Below are positions 24,759 to 31,402 of a stretch of DNA of 64,000 bases, one piece after another. Source of the DNA: DATJGR01 sp963812255. GTDB taxonomy: Bacteria; Pseudomonadota; Gammaproteobacteria; Pseudomonadales; Azotimanducaceae. The notes beneath the pieces are model-generated. The model searched no databases and was not told where the DNA came from. It saw nothing but the letters and a program-made list of their open reading frames with translations. Where the stretch lies: NCBI GenBank assembly GCA_963812255.1, contig CAWEUM010000005.1:1984001-2048000 (forward strand), written 5' to 3'. The translations under genes were made by a program, and so were the position numbers. Numbering within the stretch: position 1 is the first letter of the stretch; each line of letters opens with the position of its first letter.

Positions 24759-25237
24759 GACGTCTCTCCCGGACCGCGGAGCGCTTTAGCTGCCGTCTGG
24801 ATCGCGCGGCGTATCCGCAGGTACGTACCGCAACGGCACACATTGCCCGCCATCGCAGCATCGATGTCGGCATCGGTCGGATTCGGGTTTGCTTTCAGCA
24901 GTGCCGCCGCGGACATCAGTTGACCGGCTTGACAATAGCCGCACTGCGGCACGTCCAGATCGATCCACGCCCGCTGCAGCGGATGTAATGGTGCATCACC
25001 GCTCGACAACCCTTCGATCGTGGTCACGGCGTGTTCCGCCGCAGCAACTGCGCTGTAGGAACATGAGCGCACCGGCTGGCCATCGACCCAGACCGTGCAG
25101 GCCCCGCACTGGCCGATGCCGCAGCCATATTTCGCGCCGACCAGACCCAGATTGTCGCGCAGCACCCACAGCAGCGGCGTCGACGCATCGACTCCGTCGA
25201 TCAGCTGTTCGGTGCCATTGACCGTCAATGTCAGCAT
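24755..25237 (-). CDS. 2Fe-2S subunit of the IorAB-like dehydrogenase
   Basis: 160 residues with two 2Fe-2S sites: plant-type CGIGQCGACTVWVDG (N-terminal) and the helical pair CGYCQAGQ / CRCGTY. This is the small subunit of molybdenum hydroxylases of the IorA/CoxS type. It has no signal of its own; export would be by riding on the Tat signal of the large subunit, which is encoded directly downstream with a 4-bp overlap. No FAD subunit or Mo-cofactor maturation gene (XdhC/MobA type) is in the window. Confidence 0.93.
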   Translation of the reverse strand: MLTLTVNGTEQLIDGVDASTPLLWVLRDNLGLVGAKYGCGIGQCGACTVWVDGQPVRSCSYSAVAAAEHAVTTIEGLSSGDAPLHPLQRAWIDLDVPQCGYCQAGQLMSAAALLKANPNPTDADIDAAMAGNVCRCGTYLRIRRAIQTAAKALRGPGETS

Positions 25238-25315
25238 GGCGTAGTCCTCGATGACACATTTGACGAGAATGATGGCACTGCCAGTTCCAGGGGGCCAGCG
25301 CGCCCTGCCAGCGGG

Positions 25316-26125
25316 CTAGATTGTGACAGGAGCGCGCTCATCGAGAAATCGGCGCGTCGCGGCCAACACCGCTCGGGCGCGTTCAGCGGCATTCGGGTAG
25401 CGCTCACGATAACGCTTCGAGCGCACCTCCAGACTGAGCGGCACTTTACTCGGCAATACGGCGAGCAGCTCTCTCAGCGGCAGTTCGCCTTCGCCGGCTG
25501 CACAGCGACCGTCGACCGCGTCGGTCAGGAACCCTTCATAGTCGGTTCGCGCCAGACTTGCCGGACCATCGCACAACTGCGCGTACGGCAACAGCGATGG
25601 ATCAAGCGGTGCAACGTCGGCCGGTGAGCCACCGCAACGCGCCAGATGCAGCGCGTCAATGAGCACACCTCCGGCCGGATGTCCCACATCGGCAACGATG
25701 TCGAGCGCCTGAGCCAACGTTTTCACTTCGGCAATCATCAGAAACTCCAAAACTGCCCGCATGCCCGCTGCCGCCGCGCGATCACACAGCGCCGAGAACT
25801 GACGCTTGGTGTCGGCGAGGTTCGGATTCGCACTGACGATGAGCACGTTGTGCGCGCCGAGTTCTCCGCCGATGTCGATCAACCTGCGCGCCGCGTCGGA
25901 CATCTCCCGCCCAGCGCGGATCCAGATCACTTCGATGTCGAGCGCCTGCAAACTTCCGTCGCGCAGTTGCGTTGCAACGGCACGCGTCGTCGCCTCTGTC
26001 CAGGTCTCGGTGTCGCACCAGATCCCGGTGGCCCGATAGCCGGCGTCAGCCGCCGCCGCGACGATTGCGTCAGGCGCAAACTCAGGCAGTACCCCGGCGG
26101 CCAGCGACAACAGATGACCACTCAT
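25316..26125 (-). CDS. Sugar phosphate isomerase/epimerase-like TIM-barrel protein
   Basis: 269 residues from ATG 26125, which overlaps the stop of the upstream hydrolase (ATGA). The AP-endonuclease-2-type barrel shows LEFLMIAEVKTLAQALDIV, where Glu would bind metal, GGVLIDALHLARCGG with Asp and His, and a late Glu in LSLEVRSKRY. Such proteins isomerise or epimerise sugars, or cleave inositol/keto acids. With an acetyl-hydrolase-like partner upstream, the pair may process an esterified sugar or polyol; that is inference. Confidence 0.8.
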   Translation of the reverse strand: MSGHLLSLAAGVLPEFAPDAIVAAAADAGYRATGIWCDTETWTEATTRAVATQLRDGSLQALDIEVIWIRAGREMSDAARRLIDIGGELGAHNVLIVSANPNLADTKRQFSALCDRAAAAGMRAVLEFLMIAEVKTLAQALDIVADVGHPAGGVLIDALHLARCGGSPADVAPLDPSLLPYAQLCDGPASLARTDYEGFLTDAVDGRCAAGEGELPLRELLAVLPSKVPLSLEVRSKRYRERYPNAAERARAVLAATRRFLDERAPVTI

Positions 26126-27129
26126 CGAGCGAACCGCAGCCGCCGTCCAACGGCGCGCGTCGCGCGTCGAAATGCGGTCACCCAATGCAACCACAGCCGT
26201 CGCGCCCCGGATCGATTCGACACCGCCAGTTCACGCGCAAGAAAGGCCTGGATGCGTTCGACGCTGCGGCGTGCGTCGCCGAAGAACTCCATCTGCAGAA
26301 ACCCGTGCGGCATACCCGGCGCGACGACCATTTCGTGACGAACGCCGGCCTCCAGCAGGCGCACCTCTAACGCACGTGCATCATTGATCAGAGGGTCTTG
26401 CCCGCCGACGATGATCAGGCTCGGAGGCAGCCAGCGTGCGCCGTGGATCGGGCTGACGCGCGGATCCCGCAACAGTTCGGGCGAAGCGTCGCCTCCGAGA
26501 TATGCCTCGTGCATTGCGCGCGAGAACATCGGACCGCCGACTTCAGCAAAATCGAAAACTCCGTAGATCAGCACCGCCGCCGCGAGCCGAGGCCCGCGTC
26601 CCCGCCGCGCCAGATCGATGGCCACGGCCGCAGCCAGATTGCCGCCCGCAGAATCGCCGCCTACCGCCAGGCGAGACGGATCGCCGCCGAATTCGTACGC
26701 ATGATCAACGGCCCATTCAATGGTAGAAACGCAATCGTCGAATGCAGCTGGGAACGGATTTTCTGGCGCAAGTCGATAGTCGGCGCTCACTATCATGCAG
26801 CCACCCTCGGCAAATCGATACGTCAGTTTGCGGTGACTGGCTGGGTTTCCGGCAACCCAGGCACCGCCATGGAAGTAAACGAGGACCGGAAACGGTCCTT
26901 CACCAGCGGGCACGATCACGTCTACCGAAATCCTCCGAGGCGCCGCGCGAATCTCGATCGCCTCATGAAACGCGCCGACGCTCGGTAGGTTTCGGTTCAG
27001 CAATCCGGCCAGGCGATTGAACAAAAGGCGGATACCTTCGACACTCGCATCGGGCGCAATTTCCTTCGCGAAGACCGTGCTCAATTCGCGAGCGGGCGCC
27101 GCGATACGTTCCGGGTTGGGGCTCGACAT
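26122..27129 (-). CDS. Alpha/beta hydrolase of the hormone-sensitive lipase (acetyl esterase) family
   Basis: 335 residues. The HSL-family oxyanion motif HGGAW and nucleophile GDSAGG are present, with catalytic Asp in GGQDPLINDA and His in PGMPHGF. These enzymes hydrolyse short-chain esters. A basic C-terminal tail of about 35 residues follows the fold (RSGARRLWLHW, then RRLRFAR) and is unusual. Its stop overlaps the start of the TIM-barrel gene. It lies 72 bp downstream of the quinone-oxidoreductase gene on the same strand, so a three-gene unit is possible. Confidence 0.9.
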   Translation of the reverse strand: MSSPNPERIAAPARELSTVFAKEIAPDASVEGIRLLFNRLAGLLNRNLPSVGAFHEAIEIRAAPRRISVDVIVPAGEGPFPVLVYFHGGAWVAGNPASHRKLTYRFAEGGCMIVSADYRLAPENPFPAAFDDCVSTIEWAVDHAYEFGGDPSRLAVGGDSAGGNLAAAVAIDLARRGRGPRLAAAVLIYGVFDFAEVGGPMFSRAMHEAYLGGDASPELLRDPRVSPIHGARWLPPSLIIVGGQDPLINDARALEVRLLEAGVRHEMVVAPGMPHGFLQMEFFGDARRSVERIQAFLARELAVSNRSGARRLWLHWVTAFRRATRAVGRRLRFAR

Positions 27130-27201
27130 CGGTCCTCGGATGCTGCAGTGCAGCGCGATGCTAACACCGTCTGACCGTCGCGAGGCAATCGAGTCGTTGG
27201 A

Positions 27202-28170
27202 TCAGACAACGATTGCCTTGCCGATGACCTTTCGCTCGATGATCAGCTTCAATGCATCGCCGGCGCGTTCGAGCGGGACTCGATGCGAGATGTAAGGTTT
27301 GATGCGGCCGCTGGCCAGCCAGCCCAGTAGAACTTCCGAATTGCGCCTCGCCCATGCCGGATCGTGCCGCTGCAGGCCACCGACCGTGAAACCGATCACC
27401 GACGCGTCCTTAATCAACAGATGATTGGTCTTCGCCAGACCGACCCGGCCGCTGGTGAAGCCGACGATCAGGATCCGCCCGAACGGCGCAATGCAGCGCA
27501 TCGATTCATCGAACACATCGCCACCGACCGGATCGTAGATCACGTCTGCGCCCCGTCCGCCGGTCAGCTCCTTCACCGCGTCGCGAAACCCATCCGAGTA
27601 GTTGATGAGATGATCCGCGCCGAGCTGGCGCACGATGTCGAGTTTGGCGTCGGAGCCGGCGGTTGCGATGACCGTGGCACCATAGAGTTTGCCGATATCG
27701 ACCGCGGCGAGGCCAACGCCGCCCGCTGCGCCGTGTACCAGCAACGTCTCGCCCGCCTGCAAATTCGCGCGTTGCATCGCGTAATAGGCGGTTGCGTAGT
27801 TCGCCCGAAACGAAGCCGCCGCCTCCAGATTCACGCCATCGGGTAGCCGAGTTACCCGTGAAGCCGGAACGATCACCTGTTCGACACAGCCACCGGGTGT
27901 CAACACCGCATCACCAACGCGCAAGTCCGCCACACCGGAACCAACCGCGATTACGCGTCCGGCCCCTTCGCCACCGACGATGAACGGCAACTCCGGTTTG
28001 ACCTGATACTGCCCGGCAACCATCAGTACGTCGGTGAACGCGACACCGCGCGCCTCGAGCGCAACCTTCACCTCGCCTTCGCCAGGCGCTCCCGGCTCGG
28101 GAATTTCGCGGACGACCAGATCATCCGGACCCCCGAGCTTTTCGCAGTACACCGCTTTCATCAGATCCAC
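27202..28170 (-). CDS. Zinc-less NADPH:quinone oxidoreductase (MDR family)
   Basis: 322 residues (319 if the second Met, 28161, is used; MKAVYCEKLGG is the usual family start). The catalytic GroES-like half is followed by the Rossmann segment VHGAAGGVGLAAVDIGKLYGA. No structural or catalytic zinc cysteines are present, which places it with quinone/zeta-crystallin-type reductases that reduce quinones or enones with NADPH. It reads away from the SnoaL-like gene at 28300. Confidence 0.9.
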   Translation of the reverse strand: MDLMKAVYCEKLGGPDDLVVREIPEPGAPGEGEVKVALEARGVAFTDVLMVAGQYQVKPELPFIVGGEGAGRVIAVGSGVADLRVGDAVLTPGGCVEQVIVPASRVTRLPDGVNLEAAASFRANYATAYYAMQRANLQAGETLLVHGAAGGVGLAAVDIGKLYGATVIATAGSDAKLDIVRQLGADHLINYSDGFRDAVKELTGGRGADVIYDPVGGDVFDESMRCIAPFGRILIVGFTSGRVGLAKTNHLLIKDASVIGFTVGGLQRHDPAWARRNSEVLLGWLASGRIKPYISHRVPLERAGDALKLIIERKVIGKAIVV

Positions 28171-28299
28171 CCCATCCGTCGATATTTTGGCGCTCCAAGA
28201 CGGTAACGCCCGCTATCATGCGGCACAACTGGGCTGGCGATCGATGGCGGATCTCGTGAACAATGGTCTGGATATCTTGAGGCGCGGAGGAGGGTGAGT

Positions 28300-28791
28300 A
28301 TGTCGAGTCTGGCGCAACTACTCGATCGGGCCACGATCACCGATGTCGTGAATCGCTATGCCACGGGCCTCGACCGGCGCGACTGGTCGCTACTTCGATC
28401 GATCTTCACCGACGAAATCGACATGGACTACGCGTCGGTCGGCATCAAGCCGGGCCGTTATTCGGCAGACAAATGGGTGCGTAGTTCCGAAGTGCTGTTC
28501 GCCGGATTCGGCCCGACACAACACACGCTGACCAACCACGCGTTAACATTCGATGGCGACAAAGCACATGCAGTCGTCTATATGCGCGCCGAGCACTTCA
28601 TCATTGACGACGCCCCTGCGGATAACCGTTGGACGATCGGCGGCTATTACACGGTAGATCTGATCCGCACGGCGAAGACGTGGTGCATTCATGCAATGGG
28701 TCTGCATGTGACATGGCAGACCGGTAACAAGAACCTGTCGAATCTAGCGATCGAACGCGGCCGCGCAAAGCTGGGGATTGCGCGGCGCTAA
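28300..28791 (+). CDS. SnoaL/NTF2-like domain protein
   Basis: 163 residues. GGAGGAGG sits 8 nt before the ATG at 28300; a GTG at 28294 is in frame but too close to that site. The opening DRATITDVVNRYATGLDRRDWSLLRSIFTDE is the classic SnoaL_4/NTF2 helix pair found in small dehydratases, isomerases and ring-hydroxylating dioxygenase beta-like proteins. THQ/NH-type polar residues (TQHTLTNH) line the cavity. Enzymatic role unknown. It converges on the selenoprotein gene 15 bp downstream. Confidence 0.87.
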   Translation: MSSLAQLLDRATITDVVNRYATGLDRRDWSLLRSIFTDEIDMDYASVGIKPGRYSADKWVRSSEVLFAGFGPTQHTLTNHALTFDGDKAHAVVYMRAEHFIIDDAPADNRWTIGGYYTVDLIRTAKTWCIHAMGLHVTWQTGNKNLSNLAIERGRAKLGIARR

Positions 28792-28806
28792 TCATCCATC
28801 ATCGCG

Positions 28807-29289
28807 CTACGCGAGATATTGCGACAGCGTTGCGCCGATCTCCTCGGGTGTTGTTTTCGGACCGAACCGTGCAACCACGTTGCCGGCTCCGTCGACGATA
28901 AACTTAGTGAAATTCCACGGGATGTCGGCATTACCGTCGTCACCGGGCTGCGCTGACTTCAGCAGCTTGTAGAGCTCACACGCGCCGTCGCCGTTGACTT
29001 CGATCTTCGCGAACATCGGAAACTTGACGCCATACTTCGATGCGGCGAACGCCAGGATCTCGTCGTTGGTGCCGGGTTCCTGTGCGCCGAACTGATTGCA
29101 CGGAAAGCCGAGCACGGTGAATCCCCTGGACTCGTTTTCTTCATGAAGGGTACGCAGACCTGCGTACTGAGGCGTGAGCCCTCAGCGGCTCGCGAGATTG
29201 ACGATCAGGCAGGTTTTGCCTTTGAAGCTCGAAAGTTTCACCGGCTCGCCGGCGATCGACTGCATTGTCAGGTCGTGGAATCCAGGCAT
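28807..29289 (-). CDS. Selenocysteine-containing glutathione peroxidase (TGA at codon 36 read as Sec)
   Basis: Read through one in-frame TGA, 28807-29289 gives a complete 160-residue glutathione peroxidase. AAGGAGG lies 6 nt before ATG 29289. The N-terminal part is MPGFHDLTMQS, then VKLSSFKGK, then LIVNLASR; the TGA (29184-29182) falls exactly at the catalytic Cys/Sec position (NxASx-U-G). The chain continues GLTPQYAGL, LGFPCNQFG (Gln66) and IPWNFTKF (Trp125, Asn126), completing the Sec-Gln-Trp-Asn tetrad. A GGTC-loop hairpin follows 14 nt after the TGA. Reading the TGA as a stop would leave a useless 35-residue peptide and a headless enzyme. It reduces hydroperoxides with thiol or thioredoxin. 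No sel genes are in the window. Confidence 0.88.
29150..29167 (-). promoter_or_regulatory. Bacterial SECIS-like hairpin inside the glutathione peroxidase gene
   Basis: On the minus strand GTACGCA and TGCGTAC form a perfect 7-bp stem capped by the tetraloop GGTC. Its 5' base is 15 nt after the last base of the TGA and the loop begins 21 nt after it. Bacterial SECIS elements bound by SelB lie directly downstream of the UGA within the coding region, and the formate dehydrogenase element of E. coli carries a GGUC-type apical loop (GCAGGUCUGC), which this one repeats. Confidence 0.8.
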
Positions 29290-29392
29290 CGCAACCTCCT
29301 TGGGCGTAAGAGCCGCATCAGGCTATCGATTGCCCTTCCGCAATACAAGGTTGCGCGTTAGGGTTGGTGTTCAGCGCAATGAGACTATCGCC

Positions 29393-30406
29393 ATGCCGAG
29401 CATCAAGCCGATCGACACAAGTTGGCTCAACCAAGTCACGGAACCCGCGATCGATCCGGCCAGGCGAATCGTCGATCCCCACCATCACCTGTGGCGTCGC
29501 ACGGACATCGGCAACTACGCTCTCGACGAGCTATGGGCCGACACCGGTTCGGGACACAACGTGGAGAAGACAGTGTTCGTCGAGTGCGGCTCAAGTTACC
29601 GCACCGACGGGCCGGAACATCTGCGCTGCATCGGGGAGACCGAGTTCGTTGCACGGATCGCGGCGGAAAGTGCGAAGGGAGGCGAGGGCAAGGCGGTGAT
29701 ATCCGCGATCGTCGCGCACGCCGATCTGACGCAGGGCGCCGTGCTCGAGGAGGTGTTGAGCGCACATGTAGACGCCGGTCGCGGACTGTTCCGCGGCATT
29801 CGCCATGCAGGCGCGCGCGATCCATATCCGGAAGATCTGATGATCGCCGGGCAGGCGCCCGAAAATCTCTATGCGCGCAAGGAATTTCGGGACGGCGTGA
29901 GGGTGCTGGGGCGTCTCGGCTTCACATACGACACCTGGCACTACCATCATCAGAACGCAGCGTTTGCAGATCTTGCGCGCGCGGTGCCGGACACGACAAT
30001 GGTGCTCGACCACTTCGGCACACCGCTCGGCGTTGGCCGCTACCGCGATCAGCGCGAGGCGATCTTCATCGCATGGAAGAAGGACATCGCCGACATCGCG
30101 AAGTGTCCGAACGTCGTGGCCAAGCTGGGTGGGCTCGCGATGCCGGACAATGGCTTCGGCTGGAACGAGCGCGCGGCACCACCAACATCTGACGAGTTCG
30201 TGCGGGCGCAGAAGCGCTACTACCTGCACACGATCGAATGCTTCGGCCCGGAGCGCTGCATGTTCGAGAGCAATTTTCCAGTCGACAAATGGTCGATTTC
30301 ATATCCGGTGTTGTGGAATGGCTTGAAGAAGATCGTTGCGGAATTTTCCGAGACCGAGAAGGATCAGATGTTCTACGGCACCGCCGCACGCATCTATCGT
30401 TTGTAA
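29393..30406 (+). CDS. Amidohydrolase-2 family TIM-barrel hydrolase
   Basis: 337 residues from ATG 29393; the upstream extension runs across the promoter of the divergent peroxidase and is dropped. VDPHHHLWRR holds the first metal-binding His pair, GIRHAG and LDHFGTPLG contribute later barrel strands, and FESNFPVDK carries the final catalytic acidic strand. The family includes lactone and pyrone hydrolases and decarboxylases. A cupin gene follows 18 bp downstream with its own ribosome site, suggesting a two-gene unit. Substrate unknown. Confidence 0.87.
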   Translation: MPSIKPIDTSWLNQVTEPAIDPARRIVDPHHHLWRRTDIGNYALDELWADTGSGHNVEKTVFVECGSSYRTDGPEHLRCIGETEFVARIAAESAKGGEGKAVISAIVAHADLTQGAVLEEVLSAHVDAGRGLFRGIRHAGARDPYPEDLMIAGQAPENLYARKEFRDGVRVLGRLGFTYDTWHYHHQNAAFADLARAVPDTTMVLDHFGTPLGVGRYRDQREAIFIAWKKDIADIAKCPNVVAKLGGLAMPDNGFGWNERAAPPTSDEFVRAQKRYYLHTIECFGPERCMFESNFPVDKWSISYPVLWNGLKKIVAEFSETEKDQMFYGTAARIYRL

Positions 30407-30424
30407 ATCAAAAGGAGCAAGAAC

Positions 30425-30883
30425 ATGGCACTCCCCCAAGACATCACCCCTGTAAACGTGGATCTCGCCGATACGCTGGTGAAGGCGAGCAAGATGCCGT
30501 GGATGGAAACCGAGCCCGGCAAGGCCTACATGAAAATTCTGTGGCTGGGCGCCGAGAGCGGCCGCTGGGCCGTGTTGTTCGATTGGAAGAAAGGCTATGT
30601 CGCCGCGCCGCACAAACACCTGGCCGCATCGCACACATTCATTCTGTCGGGCAAGCTGCAGGTGCGCGACGCCGTACTCGATACAGGCGACTACGTCTAC
30701 GAGCCCAACGGCGTACTGCACGGCGCGACCACCGCGCTCGAAGACACCCAGTACCTGTTCATCTGCGATGGCGCGATTCTGTTTTTCGACGACAACGGCT
30801 TCACGTCATACCTCGGCTGGGAGGAACTCAAGCGCATGCAGGATGCGCAGGCGAACCAGCAGGGTATGCAGGCTGCGGGCTGA
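30425..30883 (+). CDS. Cupin-domain protein (ChrR/dihydroxyacetophenone-dioxygenase-like)
   Basis: 152 residues; AAAGGAGC precedes the ATG. One cupin barrel is seen with metal-ligand candidates in APHKHLAASHTFILSG and PNGVLHGAT. The segment MPWMETEPGKAYMKILWLG is typical of the ChrR C-terminal-like cupins that include 2,4'-dihydroxyacetophenone dioxygenase. It follows an amidohydrolase gene by 18 bp, which fits ring or side-chain cleavage of an aromatic or lactone substrate. It ends one base before the convergent glyoxalase gene. Confidence 0.85.
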   Translation: MALPQDITPVNVDLADTLVKASKMPWMETEPGKAYMKILWLGAESGRWAVLFDWKKGYVAAPHKHLAASHTFILSGKLQVRDAVLDTGDYVYEPNGVLHGATTALEDTQYLFICDGAILFFDDNGFTSYLGWEELKRMQDAQANQQGMQAAG

Positions 30884-31381
30884 TCAAGATCCTGTGATCA
30901 TGCTCGACAGCCCCCGCGACGATAGGATTTCAATCCAGTAGCCGTCCGGATCGCGAATGAACGCGAGCCCCTTCATCGTGCCGTCGTCGGGTCGTTTGAC
31001 GAAGTCGATGCCGAGGCGTTCGAAGCGCTCGCATGCGGCGTAAACGTCCGGCACCGTGATGCCGATGTGGCCGAAGCCGCGCGGTTCGGCGTTGCCATCG
31101 TGATAGGCGAACGACGCGTCCTCCTCCGTCCCCCAGTTGTGCGTCAGTTCTAGCAGCGCCTTGCGCTCGAATACCCACTTCGCGCGCTCGGCCGGATCCG
31201 TTGGGACCGTCCCGTCGCTGCTATCGGGGTAGCCCATGAAATACAGAGAGAACTTCATCTGCGGAAAATCGTATCGATCGAGCAAGGTCATGCCGAGCAC
31301 GTCGCGATAGAACGACACTGAGCGTTCGGGATCCTTGATCCGCAACATCGTCTGGTTGAGGATCCAGCCTTCGTCGTTCAT
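30884..31381 (-). CDS. gloA: Lactoylglutathione lyase (glyoxalase I)
   Basis: 165 residues from ATG 31381 (five codons inside the longest frame). It matches glyoxalase I: QTMLRIKDPERSVSFYRDVLGM, LYFMGY, the metal-ligand Glu in ALLELTHNWGTE, and HIGITVPDVYAACERFERLG with a late Glu in DGYWIEIL. The protein has the longer eukaryote-like/Pseudomonas GloA form that contains the ERKALLELTHNWGTE insert. It isomerises the methylglyoxal-glutathione hemithioacetal to S-lactoylglutathione. It follows polB by 21 bp and may be on the same transcript. Confidence 0.93.
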   Translation of the reverse strand: MNDEGWILNQTMLRIKDPERSVSFYRDVLGMTLLDRYDFPQMKFSLYFMGYPDSSDGTVPTDPAERAKWVFERKALLELTHNWGTEEDASFAYHDGNAEPRGFGHIGITVPDVYAACERFERLGIDFVKRPDDGTMKGLAFIRDPDGYWIEILSSRGLSSMITGS

Positions 31382-31402
31382 TCGCAATTTCTCCAATCAA
31401 CG

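Noticed and set aside
28807..29115. Glutathione peroxidase as an N-terminally truncated gene starting at GTG 29115, or as a pseudogene
   Set aside because: The missing N-terminus is present in the same frame, broken only by a TGA at the catalytic position with a SECIS-like hairpin; decay would rarely hit that codon alone.
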